Of a stretch of DNA of 42,449 nt, positions 33,811 to 42,449 are shown in pieces. The notes below the pieces were generated by a model. It had not been told where the DNA came from and did not search any database. It worked only from the letters and a program-made list of their open reading frames with translations. Origin of the DNA: an uncultured Spartobacteria bacterium (lineage in GTDB: Bacteria; Verrucomicrobiota; Verrucomicrobiia; Chthoniobacterales; Chthoniobacteraceae); assembly GCA_903929475.1 (NCBI GenBank), contig CAIYUV010000083.1, positions 1 through 42,449 of the forward strand. The letters are read 5' to 3'. Made by a program: the position numbers and the translations under genes. Every line of letters begins with the position of its first letter. The stretch's first letter is position 1.

Positions 33811-35589
33811 TTAGAAGCTGCGTCCGCTGAGCATCAGGAAGTGCTCGATGATTGGTCCGAGCGAGAGTGCCGGGAAAAAGTTCAGCCCGCCGACGATGAG
33901 AATCACGGCGATGAGCAGGAAGGTGAACGTCGCGCCGGTCGTCGGGAACGTGCCGGTGGAAGGTGGCGAGACTTTCTTCACAGCCATGCTGCCCGCGATG
34001 GCGAGCGCCGGGATGATGACGGCGAAGCGCCCGAGGAACATCACGATGCTGAGGCCGTAATTGTAGAAGGGGTTGTTCACGCCGATGCCAGCGAAGGCGC
34101 TGCCGTTGTTGGCCGCGGCGCTCGTGAAGGCGTAAAGGATTTCGCTGAAGCCGTGCGGGCCGGTGTTGTTGATCGTGGCGGTGCCCGCAGCGCACGACAC
34201 AGCGATGGCCGTGCCGACGAGAATGCACGCACATGGCGCGAGCAGACCTACGACCGCCCATTTGATTTCACGAGCCTCGATTTTCTTGCCGAGATACTCG
34301 GGCGTGCGCCCGACCATGAGCCCCGCGATGAACACAGTGAGCAGCACGAACAGCAGAATCCCGTAAAGCCCCGCGCCGACGCCGCCGAAGATGACTTCGC
34401 CGAGCATCATGTTCACGATCGTCACGAGTCCGCCGAGCGGGGAGAAGGAGTCGTGCATCGAATTGACCGCGCCACATGAGGCGTCGGTCGTCGCCGTCGC
34501 AAACAGCACGCTATTGAAAACACCGAAGCGCGTTTCCTTTCCCTCCATCGAGGCCGTGAGGCCCGTGACGGGATTCGGTTGAACCTCCGCCCACCACATC
34601 ACCGCGAGGCCCACGAGGAAGAGCGCGGCCATCGCCGCCCAGATGCTCCAGCCCTGGCGCCGGTCGCCGACGAGGCGGCCATACATGTTCACGAGTGAAC
34701 TCGGGATGACGAAAATGGCGAGAATCGTGAGGAAGTTCGCGAGCGGCGTGGGATTTTCAAAAGGGTGCGCCGCATTCACTCCGAAAAAGCCACCGCCATT
34801 CGTGCCGAGCTGCTTGATGGCGATTTGCGAAGCCGCCGGACCTTGCGGGATGATCTGCTCGGTCACTGTCTGCTCCTCCGTCACAGCGTTACCCTGCGCG
34901 TCCTTCACCGGCAGGCCGGCGGCGTCGAGTTTGGCCACTTGGGTTTTGTAAGGCACGAGCAACTCGGCTTTGTCGTATTCGCGAAAATTCTGCACTACGC
35001 CCTGCCCCACGAGCACCACAGCGAAAAGGATCGAAAGGGGCATCAGCACATAGAGCGTCGAACGGGTGATATCGGCCCAGAAGTTGCCGATGGTGCTGCC
35101 GTGCTTGCCAGCGAGGCCGCGTGTGAGCGCCAGCGCGACCGCGATGCCCGTGGCGGCGCTGGTGAAATTATGCACCGCCAGCCCGGCCATTTGCGTAAAG
35201 TAGCTCATCGTGGACTCACCGGAATACGCCTGCCAGTTCGTGTTCGTCATGAACGACACCGCCGTATTCACCGCGAGATCGAGCGGCACATTCGGCAGCG
35301 CTGCGGGATTCAGCGGCAACCAAGCCTGTGTCATTTGAATGAGCACGAGCAGCGCACAGCCGAGGACATTAAAGGCGAGCACAGCGCCCGCGTAGCCGCG
35401 CCATGACATCCCCTTGTCGGCATCCACACCGCTCCCGCGATAGATGAGCCGCTCCAGCCAGCCGAGCGGCTTGGTGAGCAAATGCCGCTCGCCGGTGAAG
35501 ACGCGGGCCATGAAGCTGCCGAGCAGCGAAGTGAGCGCCAAGAGCGCGCCGAGGAAGATGCCGAGTTGTAAAAAGTCGTGCGGTTTCAT
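33811..35589 (-). CDS. kdpA: KdpA K+-binding and translocating subunit
   Basis: A 592-residue membrane protein with about ten membrane helices. The family's filter-like loops are seen ([71 protein letters not shown]). It is the channel-like subunit of KdpFABC. No kdpF of normal type was found before it. It is the first gene of the operon, and the KdpE box is 56-73 bp upstream of its ATG. Confidence 0.96.
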   Translation of the reverse strand: MKPHDFLQLGIFLGALLALTSLLGSFMARVFTGERHLLTKPLGWLERLIYRGSGVDADKGMSWRGYAGAVLAFNVLGCALLVLIQMTQAWLPLNPAALPNVPLDLAVNTAVSFMTNTNWQAYSGESTMSYFTQMAGLAVHNFTSAATGIAVALALTRGLAGKHGSTIGNFWADITRSTLYVLMPLSILFAVVLVGQGVVQNFREYDKAELLVPYKTQVAKLDAAGLPVKDAQGNAVTEEQTVTEQIIPQGPAASQIAIKQLGTNGGGFFGVNAAHPFENPTPLANFLTILAIFVIPSSLVNMYGRLVGDRRQGWSIWAAMAALFLVGLAVMWWAEVQPNPVTGLTASMEGKETRFGVFNSVLFATATTDASCGAVNSMHDSFSPLGGLVTIVNMMLGEVIFGGVGAGLYGILLFVLLTVFIAGLMVGRTPEYLGKKIEAREIKWAVVGLLAPCACILVGTAIAVSCAAGTATINNTGPHGFSEILYAFTSAAANNGSAFAGIGVNNPFYNYGLSIVMFLGRFAVIIPALAIAGSMAVKKVSPPSTGTFPTTGATFTFLLIAVILIVGGLNFFPALSLGPIIEHFLMLSGRSF

Positions 35590-35644
35590 TGCCGCACACT
35601 GCCACGGCCGCGCCGCGCTGGGTAATCAAGAGGCGCGGCTGAAG

Positions 35645-35662
35645 CATAAAGAAAACATAAAG
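35645..35662 (-). promoter_or_regulatory. Candidate KdpE-binding direct repeat
   Basis: On the minus strand CTTTATG occurs twice, offset by 11 bp, giving TTTATG-N5-TTTATG. As recalled, the E. coli kdp operator is TTTATA-N5-TTTACA with the same spacing, which suits the two DNA-binding domains of an OmpR-family dimer. It ends 55 bp upstream of the kdpA start. Confidence 0.55.
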
Positions 35663-35724
35663 GAGAAATCTCGTAACACCAAAGGCCGCTCCGCTGATTT
35701 ATTGATGTAGCGTCTACCGAACTC

Positions 35725-37014
35725 TCACACCTCGCGCGCCCATGCTGGCCGCTCGTGCAGGTGGTAGAGCATCTCGCCGGCTTTCGGGACGTAGAGCACG
35801 CCTTCGTCTTCACGGTTGGCGTAGTCCTCGATGCGGATTTCGCGCCAGTCGCGATAGCCGAGGTTGATGGACTCACAAACATCGCGCGGGATGCCGGTGG
35901 CCAATGTCACTCGGACGCGGCAGTGCTCCACTCCGTTTTCAAAAGTCCCGATGCCTCTCACGTGCGTGCTGTGCGCGATGACTCCGCGCGGGATGTGCGC
36001 GAAACACTCCGGCTGCGCAGTGAAATAATCGCGGCAGTGGTAGCCGATCTCGCGGATGTGCTTTCCGTGCGTCACGCTGATCTCGTGGATGTGCGGCGCG
36101 TAGATGATCAGTTCGCCGCCATCGGCGACGACTGGCTCGAGTTTATACATGCACTTCCCGCCGACCCACAGTTCGTCATACATCGGCGGCGCGCACGAGA
36201 GGACGGTGTGAAAAGGACGCTCCTTGTAGGTGACGTGCAGTTCGCGTGAGAGGTCGCTCGCCGCATCCCACGCACTCACAGGATCGCCTGCAAACAATCC
36301 GGCAAGCCCGCCTTTTTCCACGACCATGCAAAGGCAGGTCTTCGGCACTTTGACGAGCGACGCGGCGCGATCCACGATTTTGCGCACGGGCGTCCATTTG
36401 TTACCGATGATGGCCGGGTTCGTCACCAGCGCGCCGAGCCAGTGGAAGAAATTCAGCACCGTCGGCCCGCTCACGCCGGGAAAAAGATATTTGTTTCCAC
36501 CGCTAAAACCAACCACCTCGTGCGGAAACACCGGCCCGCAAATCACGAGATGATCGTAGTCAAAAATACGCGCGTTGATTTCCACCGGCACCTCTTCCGA
36601 TAGCAGACCGCCGCTCAATTCCGCGCTCTCCTCGCGCGTGATGACGCCGATGTTGCGCAGCGCCGCCGGATTGTCCCACTCGTGGTTGAAAAAACGCACG
36701 CCTTCGTATTTGTCACGGCGCTCTTCCAGCGTGATCTCCAGCCGCTCGCAAATCGCCTGCTCGCTCATCGCCACGTGGGTGCCGAGCGCGATCATCACAT
36801 CGAGCGCCATCGTCGCGCCGCCCAACTCCTCAAACACTGCTTTGAAAAGCATCCCGAGCGGGCACGAACGCGTTCCGTCCGGCACGATGAGCAGCACTTT
36901 CTTCCCGACAAAATCCGCCGCAGGCAGCGCGCGTGCGATGAAGATGCGCACTTGCTCCGCATCGAGATGCTGACCCGGCGCTGCGATGAGTGAGAGTGGC
37001 TGCATGGTATTCAT
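35725..37014 (-). CDS. LarA-like nickel-pincer racemase/epimerase
   Basis: A 429-residue LarA-family (DUF2088) protein. Residues matching L. plantarum LarA are kept: the PDGTRSCP motif (D46, R49), H80 in ALGTHVAMSE, H165 in FPHEVVGFSGGNK, K175 as the pincer attachment, and H191 as nickel ligand (spacings H165-K175 = 10 and K175-H191 = 16, as in LarA). It should therefore bind the nickel-pincer cofactor and racemise or epimerise a 2-hydroxy acid. The substrate is not lactate for certain; the SDR 24 bp upstream hints at a sugar acid. larB, larC and larE are not in the window. Confidence 0.88.
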   Translation of the reverse strand: MNTMQPLSLIAAPGQHLDAEQVRIFIARALPAADFVGKKVLLIVPDGTRSCPLGMLFKAVFEELGGATMALDVMIALGTHVAMSEQAICERLEITLEERRDKYEGVRFFNHEWDNPAALRNIGVITREESAELSGGLLSEEVPVEINARIFDYDHLVICGPVFPHEVVGFSGGNKYLFPGVSGPTVLNFFHWLGALVTNPAIIGNKWTPVRKIVDRAASLVKVPKTCLCMVVEKGGLAGLFAGDPVSAWDAASDLSRELHVTYKERPFHTVLSCAPPMYDELWVGGKCMYKLEPVVADGGELIIYAPHIHEISVTHGKHIREIGYHCRDYFTAQPECFAHIPRGVIAHSTHVRGIGTFENGVEHCRVRVTLATGIPRDVCESINLGYRDWREIRIEDYANREDEGVLYVPKAGEMLYHLHERPAWAREV

Positions 37015-37038
37015 GGCCGTGAAGACACCTTCGTTGAC

Positions 37039-37851
37039 TTAGATCGTTTGCGCAAGGTAGCCGCCGTCCACGACGAGATCACTGCCGGTGACGAAGCTGC
37101 TCGCCTTGTGCGCTGCCAGATAGATGCAGGCACCGATGAGTTCCTTGCTTTCGCCAAAGCGTTTCATCGGCGTGTGGCCCATGATTGCCTGCGTGCGCGG
37201 TGTCGGCGATCCGTCGTCATTGAAAAGCAATTTGCGGTTTTGCTCGGCGGGAAAAAAGCCGGGTGTGATCGAGTTCACACGCACGCCGCGATTCGCCCAT
37301 TCGCGAGCGAGGAACATCGTGAGGGAAATCACCGCAGCCTTGCTCGCGCTGTAGGCGACGACGCGGGAGAGCGGAATGCGCGCGCTGACGCTGGCGATGT
37401 TGATGATGCTGCCGCGCCCGCGTTCGCACATGGCGGGGCCGAATTCCTGACATGGCAGCAGCACTCCGCCGACGAGATTGAGATCGAAGTTCGCGCGCCA
37501 GTCGTCGAGCGCTATGGACTCGAAGGGATTCCCGTCAGTCACCGTCACCTTCGCATCATTGCCGCCCGCTGCGTTGATCAAAATAGTCGGCGCACCTAGC
37601 ACTTCGGCCACGGCTTCGTGCGCGTCGTGCAGGCTCGATTTATCCATCGCATCGGTGGCGAAAAATTCCGCCGTGCCGCCGATCTCGCGAATCGAGTTCA
37701 CCCGCATCTGCCCGCGCTGTGCATTGCGCCCAAGAACCGCGACCTTCGCACCCGCCGCAGCGAGGCCATCCGCCAACGCACCACCGAGAGTGCCGGTGGC
37801 ACCGATGACGACGGCAGTTTCACCAGTGAGATCAAAAAGTGATGCGCTCAT
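37039..37851 (-). CDS. SDR oxidoreductase, possibly D-mannonate/sugar-acid type
   Basis: A 270-residue short-chain dehydrogenase. Cofactor motif IGATGTLGGAL lies at 17-26, NAAGG at 93-97, and the active site S154, Y167, K171 (YSASKAAV). The C-terminal VTGSDLVVDGGYL is standard. LINAAGGNDAKVTV and the long loop after SITPGFFPAEQNRKLL resemble the D-mannonate/fructuronate oxidoreductase group. The ATG at 37851 is chosen because it places the Rossmann motif normally. It lies upstream of the LarA-like gene, and the two are probably one transcript. Confidence 0.88.
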   Translation of the reverse strand: MSASLFDLTGETAVVIGATGTLGGALADGLAAAGAKVAVLGRNAQRGQMRVNSIREIGGTAEFFATDAMDKSSLHDAHEAVAEVLGAPTILINAAGGNDAKVTVTDGNPFESIALDDWRANFDLNLVGGVLLPCQEFGPAMCERGRGSIINIASVSARIPLSRVVAYSASKAAVISLTMFLAREWANRGVRVNSITPGFFPAEQNRKLLFNDDGSPTPRTQAIMGHTPMKRFGESKELIGACIYLAAHKASSFVTGSDLVVDGGYLAQTI

Positions 37852-37899
37852 GGGAGCGAAGGACAACGCACGCGCGGCCCGCTTGCAAGGTGTTCGTGC

Positions 37900-37925
37900 T
37901 CGGGATTGAGCATATGATCTCCCGA
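37900..37925. promoter_or_regulatory. Inverted repeat in the SDR/pirin divergent promoter
   Basis: TCGGGA (37900-37905) and TCCCGA (37920-37925) are perfect inverted arms with a 14-bp spacer containing CATATG. It is a candidate operator for the divergent SDR-LarA operon or pirin. No regulator gene is adjacent. Confidence 0.3.
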
Positions 37926-37967
37926 ATTTTGTCTCCGTCTTCCGTTTCCTGCCAGTAAAGTGCACAC

Positions 37968-38666
37968 ATGATTACCATCCGCCGCAGCCACGAACGCGGC
38001 CACGCACAACATGGCTGGCTCGATTCACACCATACGTTTTCCTTCGCGGACTACTACGATCCGGCGCACATGGGCTTTCGTTCATTGCGAGTGATCAATG
38101 AGGACCGCGTGGCGTCGGGCATGGGCTTCCCGACGCATCCGCACCGCGACATGGAGATTTTCAGCTACGTGCTGGAGGGGTCGCTCGCGCACAAGGACAG
38201 TATGGGAAACTCGCGCACACTGCAAGCGGGTGAGGTGCAGTTGATGAGCGCCGGCACGGGCGTGATGCACAGCGAGTTCAATCCCTCGCGCACCGAGACC
38301 GCGCACTTTTTGCAAATCTGGATCGTTCCCGAACGACGCGGACTTCCACCACGCTACACGGAATGGCGTCCCACCACGGAGCAGCAGATGGCGGCGAAAG
38401 TGCTGATCATTTCGCACGAAGGACGCGATGCGTCGGCGACAATCGCGGCTGATGCGGATGTATTTCGCGTGCGTCTGCGTGCGGGTGAAAGTGTGTCCCA
38501 CGAATTACACGAGAGCCGGGCTGTCTGGCTGCAAGTGATGCGTGGATCGCTTTCGTTCAACGGTGTGACGCTGGAAGCCGGCGACGCCGGGAGTTGCGAA
38601 AGCGCGGGGAAACTTTCCATCGCAGCGACGGCGGATGCGGAGGCACTGCTGTTCGATCTGGCGTAG
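37968..38666 (+). CDS. Pirin family protein (YhhW-like)
   Basis: A 232-residue bicupin. Metal ligands H57 and H59 (FPTHPHRDME), H101 and E103 (VMHSEFN) stand at exactly the places known for E. coli YhhW, a quercetin 2,3-dioxygenase-like pirin. The C-terminal cupin (residues 140-232) lacks ligands. The natural role of this group is unclear, and quercetinase activity should not be assumed as physiological. It is divergent from the SDR and convergent with pheA (6 bp gap). Confidence 0.92.
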   Translation: MITIRRSHERGHAQHGWLDSHHTFSFADYYDPAHMGFRSLRVINEDRVASGMGFPTHPHRDMEIFSYVLEGSLAHKDSMGNSRTLQAGEVQLMSAGTGVMHSEFNPSRTETAHFLQIWIVPERRGLPPRYTEWRPTTEQQMAAKVLIISHEGRDASATIAADADVFRVRLRAGESVSHELHESRAVWLQVMRGSLSFNGVTLEAGDAGSCESAGKLSIAATADAEALLFDLA

Positions 38667-38672
38667 TGAGAG

Positions 38673-39743
38673 CTACGTCGTCTTCGGATACGTGCCGAGG
38701 ATTTTGACCAGCGTGCAGTGGTTGCTCAGTTCAGCGACCGCTTCTTTGAGCGGAGATTGTTCCGCGTGGCCATCCACATCCACAAAGAAGAAATACTCCC
38801 ACGCCTTGCGCTTGCTCGGGCGGCTTTCGATTTTACTCATGCTGATGCGGAGCCGGTTGAAAGGTTCGAGCGCTTTGAAAAGCGCGCCGGGCTCGTCGCG
38901 AACGCAGAACATGAGCGAAGTGCGATCATCGCCTGTGGGCGGCGAGGCTTTTAGTCCGAGGACGAGAAAGCGCGTCGTGTTGTTCGGATTGTCCTGCACG
39001 CTCTGCTCGATGATTGGCAGGCCGAATTCCTCGGCAGCCATTCGTGCGACGAGACAGCCACTGTTTGGCTCACTTGCAGCGAGTTCGGCTGCGCGCGGCG
39101 TGCTGCCGACTTCGATCAACTCGACATTTGGCAACGTGCGCTGGAGCCACTGGCGGCACTGACCGAAGACCTGCGGATGCGAGTAGAGGCGGCGAATTTC
39201 CCCATGCGGGCACTTCGATGCGAGGTGGTTTTCGATGCGCATCAAAATCTGCGCGCAGATGCGCAGGTCGCTTTCCATGAAAACATCAAGCGTGTGATTT
39301 ACCGCACCCTCGGTGCTGTTTTCGATGGGCACCACACCATAGTCCGCACGTCCACGTGCAACGGCGTCGAAAACATCGGCGATGGTGACTTGCGGAACAT
39401 AGCTCACGCTCGTGCCGAAACGACTGCGCGCAGCTTGATGCGTATTCGTCGCGTGCGGACCAAAGTAGGCAATGGTGATGTCTTTTTCCAACGCGAGCGC
39501 CGCGCTCATGATCTCGCGGTAAATCGCGCGGATGCTCTGTTCGGGCAGGCGGCTCTTCATCTCCACAGCCTTCGCCGCGAGCGCACGCAGCACCTTCTCC
39601 TCCCGCTCAGGCGCGTAAATAGGCTGGCCGTCGGCTTTCTTGATCACACCCACCGCATGCACGAGATCGGCACGCTCATTCAGCAGGCGGATGATTTGCT
39701 CATCCACGGTGTCAATTTTAGTGCGAATATCGTCGAGGCTCAC
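38673..39743 (-). CDS. pheA: Bifunctional chorismate mutase / prephenate dehydratase
   Basis: A 356-residue P-protein for phenylalanine synthesis. AroQ-type chorismate mutase covers residues 1-85 (IDTVDEQIIRLLNERADLVHAVG). Prephenate dehydratase follows at about 92-270 (YFGPHATNTHQAA; DYGVVPIENSTEGAVNHTLDVF; NNTTRFLVLG). The ACT domain is at 280-356, with the ESRPS feedback motif, so Phe inhibition is expected. The gene is divergent from parE with 247 bp between. Confidence 0.96.
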   Translation of the reverse strand: MSLDDIRTKIDTVDEQIIRLLNERADLVHAVGVIKKADGQPIYAPEREEKVLRALAAKAVEMKSRLPEQSIRAIYREIMSAALALEKDITIAYFGPHATNTHQAARSRFGTSVSYVPQVTIADVFDAVARGRADYGVVPIENSTEGAVNHTLDVFMESDLRICAQILMRIENHLASKCPHGEIRRLYSHPQVFGQCRQWLQRTLPNVELIEVGSTPRAAELAASEPNSGCLVARMAAEEFGLPIIEQSVQDNPNNTTRFLVLGLKASPPTGDDRTSLMFCVRDEPGALFKALEPFNRLRISMSKIESRPSKRKAWEYFFFVDVDGHAEQSPLKEAVAELSNHCTLVKILGTYPKTT

Positions 39744-39904
39744 GGCTGGTTGAAAATACGAAATGTGTCTGTGCTAGAAACCCGTTCGCCATTCCGCTGG
39801 CAAGCCCGTAGCACGTGAAGGTGTCTGACGGGAAGCTTCGAAAACTTACCGAATTCTGCATCAAAAGTCGTCATTGCCACATCGTATAGAATACACAGGG
39901 CGAC

Positions 39905-39920
39905 AGTGATTTTTTTCACA
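39905..39920. promoter_or_regulatory. CRP-like dyad in the pheA/parE intergenic region
   Basis: AGTGA-TTTTTT-TCACA matches the E. coli CRP consensus TGTGA-N6-TCACA at nine of ten arm positions. It lies 70 bp upstream of parE and 161 bp from pheA. The chance rate of such a dyad is not negligible, and the T6 spacer could be a simple AT tract. Confidence 0.3.
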
Positions 39921-39990
39921 GAACGTGCATGCATATTGAGAATTGCTTGTCAGCGCGCCTCGGTTTCCGTCTCTTCCCGCGCACCAATCC

Positions 39991-41832
39991 ATGGCAGCCA
40001 ACTATACTGAAGCCAGCATCAAGACACTCAGCTCGCTGGAGCACATCCGCCTCCGGCCCGGCATGTATATTGGTCGGCTCGGCAACGGGAACCACGCTGA
40101 GGACGGCATCTACGTGCTGATCAAGGAGACGATCGATAACTCGATTGATGAGTTCATGATGGGGCAGGGCAAGAAGATCGAGGTCGAGATCACGGATCGC
40201 AGCGTGAAGGTGCGCGATTACGGACGCGGCATTCCGCTCGGCAAACTCGTGGACTGCGTCTCGATCATCAACACGGGCGCGAAATACGACAGCGAGACTT
40301 TCCAAAAGGCGGTGGGACTCAATGGCGTCGGGCAGAAGGCGGTGAATGCGCTCTCGCTCAACTACCGCGCGCAGGCGATCCGCGAGGGCGAGACGAAAGT
40401 CGTCGATTTTGAAAAAGGGAAACTCAAGACCCAGTCGCGCGTCACGAAGACGACCGAGCGCAATGGCACGCTCGTCGAGTTCACGCCGGACGAGGCGCTC
40501 TTCGGCAAGGACTTCAAATTCCGCACGGAGTTCATCGAGGACATGCTGTGGAAATACGCGTTCCTCAACCGCGGCCTCACGCTCACGCTGAATGGCAAGC
40601 CCTTCAAATCGGCGAACGGCCTGAAAGATCTGCTCGCGAAGGAACTCAGCGGCGAGCCGCTTTATCCCATCATCCATCTCGAGGGTGAAGACATCGAAAT
40701 CGCCGTCACGCACGGCAACCACTACGGCGAGGAATACTGGTCCTTCGTCAACGGCCAGCACACCACGATGGGCGGCACGCATCTCGCGGCATTCCGCGAG
40801 GCGTTCGTCGCGACCTTGCGCAATCATTTCAAAAAGGAATTCGACGCCGCGGACGTGCGCCAGTCCATCGACGCCGCGATCGTCGTGCGCGTGCAGGAAC
40901 CCGTCTTCGAGTCGCAGACGAAGACCAAGCTCGGCTCCACCGAGGTCGGGCCAAAGGGGCCGACCATCAAGGAATTCGTCGGCAAGTTCGTCCAGCAGGC
41001 GCTCGACACCTACCTGCACAAAAACCGCGAGACCGCCGAAATCATCCGCAAGAAGATCGAGGAGAACGAGCATGAGCGGAAGGAACTCGCCGGCATCCGC
41101 AACATCGCCAAGGAGCGCGCGAAGAAAGCCTCGCTTCACAACAAGAAGCTGCGCGATTGCCGCCTGCATCTCGGCGACAAAAACCCGCGCGCCGAGGAGA
41201 GCACGCTCTTCATCGTCGAGGGCGACTCCGCTGCTGGCTCACTCACCGCCACGCGCGACGTGCAGACGCAGGCCGTGTTCGCGCTGAAAGGCAAACCGTT
41301 GAACACCTACGGCCTCACGAAAAAGGTCATCTACGAGAATGAGGAGTTCCACCTTCTCCAGGCCGCGCTCAACATCGAGGACGGCCTCGACGGCCTGCGC
41401 TACAACAAGATCGTCATCGCCACCGACGCCGACGTGGACGGCATGCACATCCGCCTGCTGCTGCTCTCGTTCTTCCTGCAGTTCTTCCCCGACGCCATCC
41501 GCAACAACCACCTCTTCATCCTGCAGACGCCGCTCTTCCGCGTCCGCAACAAAAAGGTCACGAAATATTGCTACAGCGAGCAGGAAAAACAGGCCGCCGT
41601 CGCCGCGCTCGGAGCCAGCCACGAGATCACGCGCTTCAAAGGCCTCGGCGAAATCTCCGCCGGCGAGTTCAAGGACTTCATCGGCGAGAACATCCGCCTC
41701 GATCCGATCAACCTCCACCACCTTTACAGCTCCGACGAGCTCCTCTCGTTCTTCATGGGAAAAAACACGCAGGAACGGCAGGAGTTCATCATCGAGAACC
41801 TGCGCGTGGAGAAGGATCTCGTGGAGGCTTGA
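39991..41832 (+). CDS. parE: Type IIA DNA topoisomerase B subunit (ParE/GyrB type)
   Basis: A 613-residue subunit. The GHKL ATPase domain is first ([35 protein letters not shown]), then the transducer, and the TOPRIM domain ([22 protein letters not shown]). The length and GNGNHAEDG region fit the short topoisomerase IV type seen in Bacteroidetes and Verrucomicrobia rather than E. coli GyrB (804 residues). The A subunit, often the next gene, is not found downstream. The ATG at 39991 is chosen because upstream residues are unconserved. Confidence 0.92.
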   Translation: MAANYTEASIKTLSSLEHIRLRPGMYIGRLGNGNHAEDGIYVLIKETIDNSIDEFMMGQGKKIEVEITDRSVKVRDYGRGIPLGKLVDCVSIINTGAKYDSETFQKAVGLNGVGQKAVNALSLNYRAQAIREGETKVVDFEKGKLKTQSRVTKTTERNGTLVEFTPDEALFGKDFKFRTEFIEDMLWKYAFLNRGLTLTLNGKPFKSANGLKDLLAKELSGEPLYPIIHLEGEDIEIAVTHGNHYGEEYWSFVNGQHTTMGGTHLAAFREAFVATLRNHFKKEFDAADVRQSIDAAIVVRVQEPVFESQTKTKLGSTEVGPKGPTIKEFVGKFVQQALDTYLHKNRETAEIIRKKIEENEHERKELAGIRNIAKERAKKASLHNKKLRDCRLHLGDKNPRAEESTLFIVEGDSAAGSLTATRDVQTQAVFALKGKPLNTYGLTKKVIYENEEFHLLQAALNIEDGLDGLRYNKIVIATDADVDGMHIRLLLLSFFLQFFPDAIRNNHLFILQTPLFRVRNKKVTKYCYSEQEKQAAVAALGASHEITRFKGLGEISAGEFKDFIGENIRLDPINLHHLYSSDELLSFFMGKNTQERQEFIIENLRVEKDLVEA

Positions 41833-42178
41833 GGGGCGACTGTAGTCTGGTGCTTCAAAAAGCAGCTTTCCCAAGCGTTGCGATCTGGTCAAAATGGAAG
41901 CATCGTCATCCCAAATTCTCAAATTACGCACTCTGAAAAATTTGGTTGCATCGCATGGTGCCCCTAGTATGATTTCCCTTGATGACGACAGGGTGGTCAA
42001 AGACTTCCCAACTCGAAAGCATGCGGTTAGACCGTGTGTCGGAGGTCGTCTGTGGACGGCTCGGCCTTTCCGGACGCCGTTATGCTTGCCAGTTCACCTT
42101 TTGCGTGATGGGCGGCAACAAATCCAAGTTTCGCATGTAGCTTCCGACGGGAAGTTGCGATTTTTATTGGTCGATTAT
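41833..42178. other. Non-coding region after parE, possible structured RNA
   Basis: No convincing gene is present. An open frame at 41894-42226 (110 codons) has no family features and runs into the terminator stem. Possible RNA structure is visible: a GTCGGA/TCCGAC pair (near 42039 and 42142) encloses about 100 nt with a CGTC-TGTG-GACG hairpin, and the strong terminator at 42179 follows. The stretch is AT-richer than the genes before it. The expected parC partner is absent. Confidence 0.4.
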
Positions 42179-42215
42179 CCCGCCGAAAAACGTTTTCGGC
42201 GGGATTTTCATTTTC
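42179..42215 (+). terminator. Strong intrinsic terminator
   Basis: CCCGCCGAAAA (42179-42189) pairs perfectly with TTTTCGGCGGG (42193-42203) around a 3-nt loop, followed by ATTTTCATTTTC. It is on the plus strand, 346 bp after the parE stop. It probably ends the parE transcript or a small RNA between. Confidence 0.85.
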
Positions 42216-42237
42216 GTTACACCTAACCCAGAACCCT

Positions 42238-42312
42238 ATGGAAGCACTCGAAGAAGCAATTACTCAATTCATCATTCGTTTTATTCAAGATCGGTCTCCC
42301 GCTCCTGTTCTA
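42238..42312 (+). pseudogene. Possible 5' end of a gene cut by an IS630-type element
   Basis: An ATG at 42238 opens a frame reading MEALEEAITQFIIRFIQDRS and on to PAPVL, where a CTAG (42310-42313) occurs. IS630-family elements insert at TA, classically in CTAG. Beyond this the frame ends at once (TGA 42328-42330). It may be a gene truncated by insertion, but it is only about 25 codons, so the call is weak. Confidence 0.25.
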
Positions 42313-42335
42313 GTGCAACGTAACACATGAATCAG

Positions 42336-42449
42336 CTACGGTTTGATTCTTTGTTTGGGATTGGAGTAAGTCCATTTGATTGGGGTTGCCGTTTTATTGT
42401 ATTGGCGGATGTAGCGCATGAGCTTGGAGCGCAGGTCGGCGAGAGAGCG
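42336..42449 (-). mobile_element. IS630-family transposase, C-terminal fragment
   Basis: Partial gene, open at the window edge. The last 37 residues read SLADLRSKLMRYIRQYNKTA, then PIKWTYSNPKQRIKP and TAG at 42336-42338. This is the standard C-terminal end of IS630-type DDE transposases (DLRRKLLRYIRxYNKTAKPFRWTY). The element's end is expected just past the stop, possibly at the CTAG 23 bp away. The rest of the gene and the other terminal repeat lie outside the window. Confidence 0.85.

Noticed and set aside
41894-42226. 110-codon open frame after parE
   Set aside because: It has no recognisable features and runs through the terminator stem at 42179-42203.
42238-42330. 30-codon frame as an intact small gene
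   Set aside because: Its end coincides with the probable IS630 boundary, so a truncated gene is the simpler reading.

Overview
The window is about 42 kb of GC-rich (roughly 60%) bacterial chromosome, packed almost entirely with protein genes. No tRNA, rRNA, CRISPR array or prophage was recognised. The gene set fits a free-living, probably soil or freshwater member of the Verrucomicrobiota, near Chthoniobacter/Spartobacteria. It includes a PocR-AraC regulator, a BlaI/M56 cassette with an ECF sigma factor, a short ParE-type topoisomerase subunit, an APS-reductase-type CysH, GC-rich REP-like hairpins and an EF-P with a TPGNLRAF loop. This placement is inference; no marker RNA is present.

Layout. 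1-2.3 kb: an accessory stretch with a REP-like inverted pair, a duplicated gene tail and three small unknown genes. 2.3-6.2 kb: signalling genes, namely a PocR-AraC regulator, PAS histidine kinase and NarL-type regulator in one operon, then a universal stress protein divergent from a cyclic-nucleotide-binding protein. 6.3-10.1 kb: a BlaI-M56-ECF sigma operon (minus strand) divergent from three putative lipoprotein genes, with two dyads in the shared promoter. 10.1-16.8 kb: M16 protease, EF-P, CysH, LeuD, an aldo/keto reductase-like protein and YajQ. 16.8-21.6 kb: a cyclic-nucleotide-domain/HlyD fusion, sulfite reductase CysI and an Ala/Lys-rich exported protein. 21.7-24.1 kb: a two-gene nucleotidyltransferase module (frameshifted) beside a radical SAM gene whose 3' end appears twice. 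24.2-27.6 kb: PhoD-like phosphatase, polysaccharide deacetylase and QueG. 27.7-35.6 kb: a complete kdpA-B-(orf65)-C-D-E potassium operon. 35.7-41.8 kb: a LarA-like nickel racemase/epimerase with an SDR, pirin, PheA and ParE. 41.8-42.4 kb: an AT-richer end with a strong terminator and the tail of an IS630-family transposase.

How the genes work together. CysH and CysI cover APS to sulfide in sulfate assimilation. LeuD and PheA belong to leucine and phenylalanine synthesis. The kdp operon is a high-affinity K+ pump with its own sensor pair and a good candidate KdpE box. The BlaI/M56/ECF set and its divergent lipoprotein genes look like a self-contained proteolysis-triggered envelope response whose M56 protein lacks the usual beta-lactam sensor. 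The LarA-like protein and SDR probably form a short hydroxy-acid or sugar-acid pathway. The most unusual parts are the BlaI/M56/ECF/lipoprotein locus, the orphan cyclic-nucleotide-domain/HlyD fusion, the extra small gene inside kdp, and two places where accessory genes sit between copies of a gene tail.
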